Below, one piece after another: positions 1 through 9,600 of a stretch of DNA of 64,000 bases. The stretch comes from Nitrospira lenta (GTDB taxonomy: Bacteria > Nitrospirota > Nitrospiria > Nitrospirales > Nitrospiraceae). The stretch covers positions 26,089 to 90,088 of the forward strand of contig NZ_OUNR01000002.1 of assembly GCF_900403705.1 (NCBI RefSeq), in the 5' to 3' direction. A model generated the notes under the pieces. It was not told where the DNA came from, searched no databases, and worked only from the letters and a program-made list of their open reading frames with translations. The translations under genes were made by a program, and so were the position numbers. Positions within the stretch are counted from its first letter, which is position 1. Every line of letters starts with the position of its first letter.

Positions 1-127
1 TTCTGGGCCAGTCGGAAACACCCCATGAAGATTCATGCCATCCAAACCTCGCTCGTGCTATAGCTAGCATCATACATATTTATGTTTTTCGCGATCCAAT
101 CCACACTGGCTTTATATTGAGGGACTT

Positions 128-1591
128 ATGACCAGTCATCGTTCAGATCTCAAAAGCATCGCCCGTCGTGCCATGATTGAGCGTGACCTTCTGCCGGACT
201 TTTCAGCTGCGGTGATGGCCGAATTAAGCCGTATCCAGACACCCGCCACTGACCAATCCTCTTCCCTGCGCGACTTGCGGGAACTGCTGTGGGCGTCGAT
301 CGACAATGACGACTCCAGGGACCTGGACCAGCTCACAGTCGCTAAGCTGCAACCGAACCGGTCGGTGAATATTCTGGTCGCGATTGCCGATGTTGATGCG
401 CTGGTCACCAAAGATTCCGCTCTGGACGCACATGCCCGGCACAATACGACATCGGTCTATACCTGCGGCGACCTCTTCCCCATGCTGCCAGAAAAACTCT
501 CGACGGATCTGACGTCCCTGGGCGAAGGGCAAGACCGTCTCGCGCTCGTCATAGAGTTCGTGGTCTCAGAAGATGGCACGGTGCTCAGCTCCACGCTCTA
601 CCGGGCGGTGGTCCATAACCATGCCAAACTGGCGTATCACGCCGTGGCTGCATGGCTGTCAGGAACTGGGCCCGCCCCCGAACGAGTCACGGACGTGCCT
701 GGACTTGACGCTCAACTCCGTCTTCAAGACCAGGTCGCGCAACGGCTCAGAGCACGACGCCACCAGCAAGGCGCGCTCAGCCTTGAGACGATCGAGCCGC
801 ACGCGGTCTTTGACGGCGAGACACTGACCGCGCTCACCGTCGAGGAAAAGAACCGCGCAAAGGAACTGATCGAAGATTTCATGATTGCGGCTAATCAGGC
901 TACTGCGTCCTACCTGAAGAGTAAGGGCATACCGTCGTTCCGTCGCATCCTGCGCTCGCCTGAGCGCTGGCAGCGAATCATCGAGGTCGCGGCACGCTGG
1001 GGCGAATCTCTGCCGGGTGAACCCAACGCACAGGCACTCGAAGCCTTCCTCGTCAAACGGCGGCAGGCCGATCCTCTCAGATTTCCGGATCTATCCCTGG
1101 CGATTGTGAAACTGATCGGACGAGGCGAATATGTGCTCGATCACTCGACGGACGACGCGCCGGAACATTTTGGACTGGCCGTGAAAGGCTACACGCATTC
1201 TACCGCTCCCAACCGGCGCTTTCCCGATCTCATCACTCAGCGGTTAGTGAAAGCCGCACTGGTCGGCGCCCCTGCGCCCTATCGTCCTGATGAACTGGAG
1301 TTTCTGGCGGGCCACTGTACCGAGAAGGAAGACGATGCAGAACGGGTCGAGCGACAACTTCGCAAATCCGCCGCGGCCCTCTTGCTGGAGCCGATGGTCG
1401 GACAACGGTTCGATGCGATTGTGACCGGCGCTTCGAATAAAGGCACCTGGGTGCGGCTCCTCGATCCGCCGGTGGAAGGGAAACTGACGACGGGCGCGAA
1501 CGGACTCGATGTAGGAGACACCCTGCACGTACAACTCGTGAGCACAAACGTCGAGCGCGGGTATATCGATTTCTCCAGAGTCGGAATGTGA
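128..1591 (+). CDS. RNB-domain (RNase II family) exoribonuclease, compact form
   Basis: Predicted 3'-5' exoribonuclease degrading RNA in the cytoplasm. The RNB catalytic signature is visible near residues 57-67 (SIDNDDSRDLDQ), where clustered aspartates would bind the metal ions. The middle continues with RNB-type motifs (HSTAPNRRFPDL near 358-370), and the last 60 residues look like an S1/OB-type RNA-binding domain. At 487 residues it is shorter than E. coli RNase II or RNase R because it lacks the N-terminal cold-shock domains, as in many stand-alone RNB proteins. The ATG follows GAGGGACTT, an acceptable ribosome binding site. A TATATT-like -10 box lies about 15 bases before the ATG, with no good -35. 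The gene stands alone. Family assignment is firm; the exact RNA substrate is unknown. Confidence 0.88.
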   Translation: MTSHRSDLKSIARRAMIERDLLPDFSAAVMAELSRIQTPATDQSSSLRDLRELLWASIDNDDSRDLDQLTVAKLQPNRSVNILVAIADVDALVTKDSALDAHARHNTTSVYTCGDLFPMLPEKLSTDLTSLGEGQDRLALVIEFVVSEDGTVLSSTLYRAVVHNHAKLAYHAVAAWLSGTGPAPERVTDVPGLDAQLRLQDQVAQRLRARRHQQGALSLETIEPHAVFDGETLTALTVEEKNRAKELIEDFMIAANQATASYLKSKGIPSFRRILRSPERWQRIIEVAARWGESLPGEPNAQALEAFLVKRRQADPLRFPDLSLAIVKLIGRGEYVLDHSTDDAPEHFGLAVKGYTHSTAPNRRFPDLITQRLVKAALVGAPAPYRPDELEFLAGHCTEKEDDAERVERQLRKSAAALLLEPMVGQRFDAIVTGASNKGTWVRLLDPPVEGKLTTGANGLDVGDTLHVQLVSTNVERGYIDFSRVGM

Positions 1592-2028
1592 GGGTGACTT
1601 CAGCCCATTCTATGAGCCGCAGGAAGAAATGCCTGGAGCCAACATGGAATACACGCGAATGAACGAGCCGATGAGCGACTGTTTCAGCACGCATTTTTCC
1701 TATAAGTCTTTCAGTTTGGCCGCAGGATCATATCGTGCCATGAGCGCCCGGCAGACGGATCCACGAGGATCGATTCTATACGCGTGTTCTTACTGAGGAG
1801 TCGCTTGGGCTCGGAGAGTTCAACATGGACGCCTGGTGGTATACATGAGCCCGCTCGAATAATTCCTGAACCGTGCGCTGTGAATTCATAGCCACAGCTC
1901 CGGTTTCATCTCGTCTCGCGGATGGGCTGCCGCGTACGCGTCACACCGGTGACGGCGCGCCCGCGGCGAGAGGGCTTACGATACGGACACGAAAGGATTG
2001 ACCAGCCGGCTGAACGCTCCCGGAATAT
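1592..2028. other. Intergenic stretch without a recognisable gene
   Basis: This 437-base gap lies between the convergent exoribonuclease and desaturase genes. Only very short frames without ribosome binding sites are present, and I see no tRNA, repeat or clear intrinsic terminator. Confidence 0.5.
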
Positions 2029-2889
2029 CTAGTTGCCGGGAACGTAGACGTTAGCCTTGATATGATCAGGAGGGGTGCGAAGATCCCACACAATCCGAAA
2101 CCAGGACAGCAGAACCAGGAGATAATAGGAGGAGTCTACTTCCCACCAGCGCCACCCCTGATTGACCGACGACTGATAATAGTGATGATTGTTGTGCCAG
2201 CCTTCTCCGCAACAGACTACCGCCAGAATAAAGCTATTCCGACTTCCATCGCGGGAGTCGTATCGCACGCTGCCGATGATGTGAGTCAGCGAGTTGATAA
2301 AGAAGGTGCAATGATAGAGCACGGTCGTAGAAATGAAGAATCCCCAGACGAGTCCAGGAAATCCCCATATCATATAGATCAGCAGTGCGTATAGAAACGG
2401 CGGCACATAATGAAACCGGTTGAGGAGGCGCAACTCCGGATATTTCATCAAGTCCTGGACATTGGAGAACTCTGTCTGATCGTATTCGTTGGTCAGGATC
2501 CATCCGACATGGGAGTACCAGAACCCTCGTTGCACCGGGGAGTGGCGATCTTGTGGCTGGTCGGAATATTTGTGGTGATGCCGGTGGTGGGCAGCCCACC
2601 ATAACACCCCCTTCTGAGCCGAGGTCATCGCAAGGAACGCCAAGAGAAACTGAAAGACACGGCTGGTCTTATAGGAACGATGGGAGAAGTAACGATGGTA
2701 CCCCGCAGTGATGGCCAGCATCCTCAGGTAATAGCTGCCGATCGCCAGGAGAACCAACTCGAGAGTGACTCCGGTCTGGATCGCCCAGAGACTCATCAGA
2801 TGAACAAGAAAAAAAGGAATCGCGGTGGCCCATTGAATGGCTTCAGATCCTGACTGAGCACTGATAGAAGCCTCGGATTGTCTACTCAT
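2029..2889 (-). CDS. Membrane fatty-acid (acyl-CoA delta-9 type) desaturase
   Basis: Integral-membrane di-iron desaturase expected to introduce a cis double bond into fatty acyl chains. All three histidine boxes of the family are present: HRYFSH at residues 65-70, HHRHHH at 101-106 and HNNHH at 232-236. Long hydrophobic stretches at about 21-60, 80-95, 160-190 and 250-265 fit the usual four-helix topology. The length of 286 residues is normal for bacterial acyl-CoA desaturases. The gene is monocistronic with gaps of more than 300 bases on both sides. The fatty-acid position attacked cannot be read from sequence, but the histidine spacing fits the delta-9 group. Confidence 0.93.
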   Translation of the reverse strand: MSRQSEASISAQSGSEAIQWATAIPFFLVHLMSLWAIQTGVTLELVLLAIGSYYLRMLAITAGYHRYFSHRSYKTSRVFQFLLAFLAMTSAQKGVLWWAAHHRHHHKYSDQPQDRHSPVQRGFWYSHVGWILTNEYDQTEFSNVQDLMKYPELRLLNRFHYVPPFLYALLIYMIWGFPGLVWGFFISTTVLYHCTFFINSLTHIIGSVRYDSRDGSRNSFILAVVCCGEGWHNNHHYYQSSVNQGWRWWEVDSSYYLLVLLSWFRIVWDLRTPPDHIKANVYVPGN

Positions 2890-3216
2890 AGATTGCTCTC
2901 ATCGTTCACCGCCCTCTCCACATGTTCGTGTAGGGTTAGAAACGTCGGATGCTGGAAGCGAGATTATTGTACTTTATCGGACGAAGTCTGAAAAGGAGGT
3001 AATTTTCAGGAACGGAAATTATTTCCCAGCTTCTAGACAGCAGCTGAAACGGGCTCTAGCCATTCCCCCTGCTACATCTCGACAGCGCCGCCCCACTCTC
3101 ACCCCTGTCTCCACTATACAGCAAGAGACATCGCGGTGGCACGACATAGACAGACGGGCCTTCGCTCTGACGTCTTAAAAATTGCTCTGAGGTTGTCCTA
3201 TTCCAGTCCCTCAGGA
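2890..3216. other. Intergenic stretch upstream of the desaturase
   Basis: No gene seen in 327 bases. A perfect Shine-Dalgarno-like string (AAGGAGGT, about 2994-3001) occurs on the + strand, but no start codon or open frame follows, so it is probably chance. Confidence 0.45.
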
Positions 3217-4572
3217 CTATGGAACGCTTAGTGGCTTGTTGTGATCCAACCCACCAGCGCCTGTGGGATCATTTTTGATAGGGTCGTGGTCTTTGAGGAA
3301 TTGCAGCATCCCACCGGCCGGAGCAGTCACCGTTGGTCTTGATGGACAACTCGGCGTGCTAACCGTACCTCCCAACCAATAGGGAGTATTGCGTTGGATC
3401 ACGGTGTAATTGGCTTTCAAATCAAACCGCACACGATCATAAAGATAGTCATAGGTCGGGTGAACAGGGTCGCACTCCGTTCCAGTAACGCTCTCGAAAT
3501 CGTCACCCTGAATTTCAGGGGCCAGCACAACTCTGCCACTGAGGCCAGGATAGTACGTGAGAACTCCTGGCGTCGAACACGATGGGTTTGTGGTTGCACT
3601 ACAATTGAGTCCGTGATCCATATTATTGTTCGGACTTCCGAGACCAACCTTCTCCTGCTGCAAAACATTGTTTACCATATTGGCAACATGTGGCCGATCG
3701 TAATTCAGCTCCGACATGACCAGACTATGGATAAAATACTTCTTCAGGCGCCTGATCACCTCAATCTGGCCGGCAAATTGAAGGGCCGCGCTTTCGCCGG
3801 CGACGAAGGGGATGACAGGCTCTCCAATAGCTGATTCAGTGGTCGACACCATCGTCACGTTCGGATGCTTGTCATACCGTTGTGCGAGTGCGGCAAAAAA
3901 GGCATCGAGACGGGCGATGATCGCTGGATCCCACAACTTGATGTCGTACGCATAACTTCCTGTCACATTGCTCACTTTATAGGCCCACAGACGGTCATAA
4001 TCGATATGCGACCAGTCCGGAGCGGCGAGATCTGGGTCATTCCAAAGCGTCCCGCCCTGCAGATCGTTCGGAAGTATTTCCGATGCCCCCTTCACGCTCT
4101 GAAATTCGCGCCAGGGAAACGATACAATAAGGTGCTTATCTTTCCCTTTGAGCGCAGGATCGTCCGCCAGCTTGGCCAGAATTTCGTCAATGCGCGAAAA
4201 ATCATAGACACCTGGACTCCCTTCATATCGCCCCCACTTGAGCACGATCTTTATGCCGCGCAGGCCAGGCGTCGTCGCAAGCTCGTTATAGATTTTTGCC
4301 ATTTCAGTGTCGTTGATTTGATTGACCTGTCCTTGCTTGTACCACTGCCAATCCTCGACCTTGACGTAAATCCCTGGATGCCATTTATCAATCACGACTG
4401 CCTGCGCCGGAGACGCTGGCAAACCGGGCTCAGCACTGCCGCCCCCGCCGCAACTCAGAATCGAGCCTGCAAGAAGAGTCAGGCTTACGGCAATCGTTAC
4501 CATTTGATACATCCTGAATTGAGAACTCCGTGTGGCAATAACAATCGGCGTAACCTGCGGCGCACTATTCAT
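3217..4572 (-). CDS. Exported lipoprotein with glycosidase-like TIM-barrel appearance
   Basis: The N-terminus is a lipoprotein signal: a hydrophobic run followed by ILSC and a glycine-rich linker (GGGG). The mature part reads like a TIM-barrel carbohydrate-active protein: GIYVKVEDW, then a strand/helix segment on 'GLRGIKIVLKWGRYEGSPGVYDFSRID', which resembles the start of family 42/5 glycosidase-type barrels where a narrative of width 'what the person does within the segment' is replaced by an alternating strand-helix pattern. No catalytic acid pair can be named with confidence. GAGGGA lies seven bases before the second of two in-frame ATGs, which is chosen here; the other ATG is two codons upstream. 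The gene stands alone and its substrate is unknown. Confidence 0.6.
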   Translation of the reverse strand: MNSAPQVTPIVIATRSSQFRMYQMVTIAVSLTLLAGSILSCGGGGSAEPGLPASPAQAVVIDKWHPGIYVKVEDWQWYKQGQVNQINDTEMAKIYNELATTPGLRGIKIVLKWGRYEGSPGVYDFSRIDEILAKLADDPALKGKDKHLIVSFPWREFQSVKGASEILPNDLQGGTLWNDPDLAAPDWSHIDYDRLWAYKVSNVTGSYAYDIKLWDPAIIARLDAFFAALAQRYDKHPNVTMVSTTESAIGEPVIPFVAGESAALQFAGQIEVIRRLKKYFIHSLVMSELNYDRPHVANMVNNVLQQEKVGLGSPNNNMDHGLNCSATTNPSCSTPGVLTYYPGLSGRVVLAPEIQGDDFESVTGTECDPVHPTYDYLYDRVRFDLKANYTVIQRNTPYWLGGTVSTPSCPSRPTVTAPAGGMLQFLKDHDPIKNDPTGAGGLDHNKPLSVP

Positions 4573-5038
4573 CTTCATTCCCTCTACTTATCCAAACTTC
4601 CGCTTATCCTGGTAGTCCCGGATTACATGGCAGGATTCGCGGCATGCCCAAATGACATTTGAACCGCTCCACAGAATCCATCAACTACCTGCATGAAGTA
4701 CACCTACTCCGAGCAGCTCATTCGATCAGCGACAAGCACATCATCCCGTTGACTGATACCGTCAAATAGCTTACCTACGTTCCAAGCGACTAGCGAAGCA
4801 TCGCATAAAACGTTCCCGTGCGGTAAGCCATGATCGTACTCTATCGCCACAAGTGTGCACGGCGACAAGGAAACCTACCAGCACGCTTCTTGTTCTTCAC
4901 CCATAGATCTGACGCAGACAACGCCGAGGGAGAAGCATCACGACGACGACCACAAACCCGTCGCACAACAACCGAGGGGTTCGGTCACGATCTATAGTAC
5001 AATCCTGCTATCACAATACGGGTACACCCGAGGTGAAT
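4573..5038. other. Intergenic stretch between divergent genes
   Basis: This region lies between the leftward lipoprotein gene and the rightward HNH gene and must hold both promoters. I could not identify a convincing -35/-10 pair or operator in it. Confidence 0.4.
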
Positions 5039-5377
5039 ATGGCACGAGAGAACCGGTCTCAGCGAAAACACACCCCGCGAGAACAGGCACTCAAACTCTT
5101 TCCCTGGATCTGCGCCCACTGCGGGCGCGAATTTGACGGCAAAAAACTGAGCCAACTCACCGTCCATCATAAGGATCACAACCATCAGAACAATCCGCCT
5201 GACGGAAGCAACTGGGAACTACTCTGCCTCTATTGCCACGACAATGAGCATCAGCGGAACCAGGTGGCTGACACGCCTGATACGGCGCCGACGAGCCAGC
5301 CGCAGGATCGCCCGTCGACATTCACGCCTTTCGCGCACCTCGCAGCCCTGCTGAAACGCCCCACCTCACCCACGTGA
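5039..5377 (+). CDS. Small HNH nuclease-family protein (YajD-like)
   Basis: HNH-fold protein of about 112 residues. It has a zinc-binding CAHCG near residue 28, the HNH core VHHKDHNHQNNPPDG, and the second metal-site pair LLCLYCHDNEH, the arrangement seen in the YajD family. HNH proteins of this type are presumed DNA-binding nucleases, but the role of YajD is not known. The ATG at 5039 is preferred because CGAGGTG lies just upstream; a GTG two codons earlier has no ribosome binding site. The C-terminal 35 residues are proline-rich and look disordered. It is a single gene with no restriction or mobile partners nearby, so a housekeeping or repair role is more likely than defence. Confidence 0.82.
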   Translation: MARENRSQRKHTPREQALKLFPWICAHCGREFDGKKLSQLTVHHKDHNHQNNPPDGSNWELLCLYCHDNEHQRNQVADTPDTAPTSQPQDRPSTFTPFAHLAALLKRPTSPT

Positions 5378-5568
5378 AATCAATACCCTGCACACAGCGC
5401 ATATACGGCGCTGGAACGCCGCGTTTTTCTCACAGCCTGACAGCACCACGACAAAATCTCACCCCTCACTACATCCTCCGGGTGATGAATCCCCTTCCCC
5501 CTATGCAGTAGACTCGCTGTATCCAGCAATTCTGTCCCCTACACCAACACGCTGTCATTGGAGTTCAC

Positions 5569-5850
5569 ATGCCGCATGTGCTGATCATTCATGAAGTCGA
5601 GGATTACCGGACCTGGAAAGCAATTTTCGACCAGGCGGCCAGCATCAGAAAGACTGCCGGAGAAATCCGCTATCAGCTTCTGCGATACGATACCGACGCC
5701 AACCGCATCGTCCACTTTTCAGAATGGTCGTCCCTGGACCAGGCCCGTCGTTTCTTTGAGTCCCCGGAACTGGTCGAGATCAGAAAGAACGCCGGGGTCA
5801 AAGCACCGGACTTTCTCTATTTGCACGAAATCGAGCACGGCATACTCTAA
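5569..5850 (+). CDS. Small ABM-fold (antibiotic biosynthesis monooxygenase-like) protein
   Basis: A 93-residue protein with the alternating strand-helix pattern of the dimeric alpha-beta barrel superfamily. It begins MPHVLIIHEVEDYRTWK and has a helix at about 40-60 and the motif HFSEWSSLDQARRFFESPEL, typical of the ABM/cyclase-like group in which the WxS-A-F segment packs on the barrel. Such proteins range from cofactor-free oxygenases to non-enzymatic stress proteins, so no reaction is assigned. TTGGAGTTCAC gives a usable ribosome binding site. It stands alone before a convergent gene. Confidence 0.7.
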   Translation: MPHVLIIHEVEDYRTWKAIFDQAASIRKTAGEIRYQLLRYDTDANRIVHFSEWSSLDQARRFFESPELVEIRKNAGVKAPDFLYLHEIEHGIL

Positions 5851-5990
5851 ATGGATATCGGTCGAGCCAATGCCCCATCACGAAGCGATAACTGAGAGGG
5901 CACCGTCATAGCAGAGCTTGTCTGCGCAAGGATGATCTGACGTTCTCCGGCGAGATTTTGGAGTAGCCTTCGCAACCAGACTTTCCGATG

Positions 5991-6602
5991 TCAGACGGCA
6001 GAGGAGCCGCCTGCCATGAGGAAATATCCTATGTTATAGAAGACGTGGAGAGCGAGAGAAGGAAACACTGACCCCGACCGATCGCGTAGAATTCCAAAAA
6101 TCAGAGAAGGGAACAGCGTTAGCAATGCCCAAAGAAGCGAATGCGTCGGGATGTGGGCACCGCTGAACACGATCGACGTCACTAGATTCGCTAGACTTAT
6201 CCCAATGGCGCTACGCCGTCCCCAGGCATGGCGTACCAGAACTCCTTGCAAGCACCCTCGGAACAGGAGCTCCTCGACAACCGGCTGCCACACCACAGCC
6301 ATGAAGAACGCCACAGACACAATGCGCGGCCAGGGTAGCGGCTGGACAGCTACCAACAAAGGGAACACACCAAAGAAAACCACGCCTACGACCAGACTGG
6401 AGAGGAATACAGGAGAACGATAAAACCCCGTTACCGGCTTTCTCCCCAAGAGCTCATGGAGAACTGCTGCAACTGAAGTCATGGAAGTACGGCCATCTCG
6501 CCGAGGCTCCAGAAGGTTACCCGAAGACCTCGGCAACATAACGCCAGAGAAGAGAGTCCCCACATTAGCAATCCCGACTTCGAGCTCTCCAGCATAATGC
6601 AC
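5991..6602 (-). CDS. CPBP-family glutamic intramembrane protease, probably processing the neighbouring CTERM-tailed protease
   Basis: Multi-pass membrane protein with the CPBP/CAAX-protease motifs in order: EELLFRG near residues 111-117 (paired catalytic glutamates and the arginine), SGAHIPTH near 146-153 and HVFYNIGYF near the C-terminus. Its reading frame begins inside the upstream subtilisin gene (38-base overlap), so the two are probably translationally coupled. That upstream product ends in a Gly-rich/Cys/hydrophobic/Arg tail. CPBP members of the MrtJ group are known to be dedicated sorting proteases for such JDVT-CTERM-type tails, so this gene is probably the processing enzyme for its neighbour. 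The start is uncertain: a methionine at residue 22 (about 6539) would avoid the overlap. Confidence 0.8.
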   Translation of the reverse strand: MHYAGELEVGIANVGTLFSGVMLPRSSGNLLEPRRDGRTSMTSVAAVLHELLGRKPVTGFYRSPVFLSSLVVGVVFFGVFPLLVAVQPLPWPRIVSVAFFMAVVWQPVVEELLFRGCLQGVLVRHAWGRRSAIGISLANLVTSIVFSGAHIPTHSLLWALLTLFPSLIFGILRDRSGSVFPSLALHVFYNIGYFLMAGGSSAV

Positions 6603-9600
6603 CGAGCGTCAGCAAAAGCAGGCTCGGCATGAAAGCATCATTTGAGCCAGCCGGCGCAATGGTACAGCCTCCACCACCACCGGAAGAACCCTGAGGGCCC
6701 CCGCCCCCTGAACTTAGACTGTCAAACGTCGCGGTCACAGTCGCAGCAGTAGTCACATCGCAGGGACCGACTCCCGTGCACCCACCGCCGCTCCAACCAG
6801 TGAATGTAGAACCGGAGTTCACCGTCGCCGTAAGCGTCACAGAGGTGAGGTTGGTAAAGTTGCCGCTGCAAGAAGCAGCACCCATACCACAGTTAATTCC
6901 CACCGGGGTTGACGTAACTACCCCTGAGCCGGTTCCCACCGTTGAGACCGTTACAGTAAACGTATTGAGTGGAGGAGGAAGTGCAAAGGTCGCCGTCACC
7001 GTCACATCCCCGGTGAGTTGACAGGTGCCTGTGCCGACACAATTGCCCCCGTTCCACCCGGAAAACACGGACCCGGCCGCAGGGGTTGCCGTAAGGGTCA
7101 CGGTCGTGCCCTGACTGAATTGATCCGTACAGATTGCGCCGCAGTTGATACCCCCGTTGTTCCCTGGCGGCGCAGACGTCACCGTCCCACTTCCGACCCC
7201 GCTCTTGGACACCGTCACGGTAAACGGTGCCGGAGGCGCCAACGTGAAGGTCGCCGTCACTGTCGCATCCCCGGTGAGTTGACAGGTGCCTGTGCCGACA
7301 CAATTGCTCCCATTCCAGCCGGAGAACACAGACCCGGCGACAGGGGTCGCCGTGAGGGCCACGGTCGTGCCTTGGCTGAATTGATCCGTACAGGTTGCGC
7401 CGCAGTTGATACCCCCGTTGTTCCCTGGCTGCGCAGACGTCACCGTCCCACTTCCGGCCCCGTTCTTGGACACCGTCACAGTAAACGGCGCGGGCGGTGC
7501 CAATGTGAAGGTCGCTGTCACGCTAGAGGTCGTGGACAGTGAGCACGTGAGAATACCTGTGCACCCGCCCCCGCTCCATCCTGAAAATACTGATCCAAGA
7601 GCAGGAATAGCCGTCAGCGTTGCGCTCGAGCCTGCAGGAAACGAGACATTGCAGGTGGCGCCACAGTTGATCCCATTCGGTGCCGAGGTGACCGCTCCCA
7701 AACCAGTTCCCGCCTTATTCACGGTAACGGCAAAGGCACTGACGCTGTCGAGCGCCGCACGAGCATTCAGCCGGCGACCAGTCAGGGTTTTTCCAGCAAG
7801 CGAAGGGAGCACATCCCCTGTATTGATGATGGCATTGCGAATCTGCGCCACCGTTAGATTTGGATTGACGGAAAGGAGGAGCCCAACGACACCCGTCACG
7901 TGCGCAGTGGCCGCCGAAGTACCGCCCGTGAAACCATAGTCAGTCGCCCCAGATGGGGAACCCGATACGCAGTCAACACGCAGGTTGTCAAGATACGCAC
8001 CGTCATCGGTGCCGGAAGCGTCCGAGAAGAAGTTGATCCGGAAGCGATCGGATAGGTTGCCATCGCGTATTTCTTCCAGGGGACGGTTCCTGAATAGTCC
8101 GGCCGAGGAAGAAGTAAACTTGTTCCCCGTTGTCCACGTGGTGCCTCCGTCTCCGGAGGCCTGCACCAGGATACCGTCACCATTGCCCGCAGAAGCCAGG
8201 CGCACATCGCCGATCAACAGACAGCCATGCCGACCAACCGTACTAAAGACCGGACCCGTGGCAAATGAATTGGTATTGTTTAGATAGTTGCCACCCGAAC
8301 TGTCCGTGAGACTATTGGGAGGACTCGCAGCTTGCACATTCGTGAAGCCCCAACTGTTATTGGTCCCACTGAAGGTATACCCCAGCAGGTTAGGGTTCGA
8401 ATCAAAGTCATGCAGAAGGACGTTGGTGACATTCTGGGTCGGATAAGTACTATAGGTCTCATCTGTCCCCGGGGCTGCGATTTGAACGGAGGTTGCCCCA
8501 AAACTCGAGAAATAGGATAGACCGTCGTTCTGATTTGTCGCAGCTACCGCGATGATATTCGGGAGGGCTGGCCCACACGGAGTCGTCAGGCTATACTGCG
8601 CTGGATACCATGGCACCAGATCGTTATCCTGAGCATTGTTACCTGCTGCAGCAAGGACCATAACGCCCGCTACATTGGCGGAACTCAGCATGTTGTACTC
8701 TGCCTGACTACACGCTCCCCCAAGTCTCCCAAAACTCGCATTGATTACCCGAGCGCCTTTGGCGATTGCATAGTTGCCCGCCGGAATGAATCCAGCGGCA
8801 GTTACCCCGTCAAAGGCCATTCCGCTTCCTGCTTTGAGAGCCATGAGCTTTGCTCTCTGCATGACGCCGCTTATACCAAGGCTATTGTTCCCGGCGGCAG
8901 CCATGGTGCCCGACAGGCCTGTACCATGCCCTAGCATACCGGCGGGGAAGTGCACGACATCCATCGGATCACTATCGTTATTGAAAAAGTCATATCCATA
9001 ATAGTCATCCACGTACCCGTTTCCGTCGTTATCCACGCCGTCATTCGGTATTTCTCCAGGGTTCGTCCACATATTAGACGCAAGGTCCGGATGGTCGTAG
9101 GCGATTCCCGTATCTACGACAGCGATAATAACGCTTGAACTACCGGTGGTAATGTCCCAGGCTTCTGCGGCGTGGATGTCTGCGCCGGCAGTACCCGTCA
9201 CACCTCGAACCGCCTGGCCCGTGTTATGAAGTCCCCATAGCTGGCTGAACAGTGGATCATTGGGAATGCCGGCGAGTTCATAGATGTAGTTCGGTTCGGC
9301 ATACTCGACAGCGGGGTCTTGCCGATACGTTGCCAGCGCGTCTTCGACCGAGACGCCCTTCCCGAGCTTGAGATGATGCAACCGATGGGAGCCTGCGGCA
9401 AACGACTTCATCGCATGCGTGCCTGTCTTTGTCTCGGCAGCGGCAATGGTGGCAGCCGAAGCTCCATCGCGGAACTTGACAATCACTTCTCCGTCCTTGT
9501 ACCGGCCATGCGCATTGGGACCGCTAGAAATGGACGTAACGCCGTGATCTGGGCGGGTGATGCGAACAGGTTCAGCACTAGCCCAGACACACCACAGTGC

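Noticed and set aside
2991..3010. Perfect Shine-Dalgarno-like AAGGAGGT on the + strand
   Set aside because: No start codon or open frame follows at usable distance.
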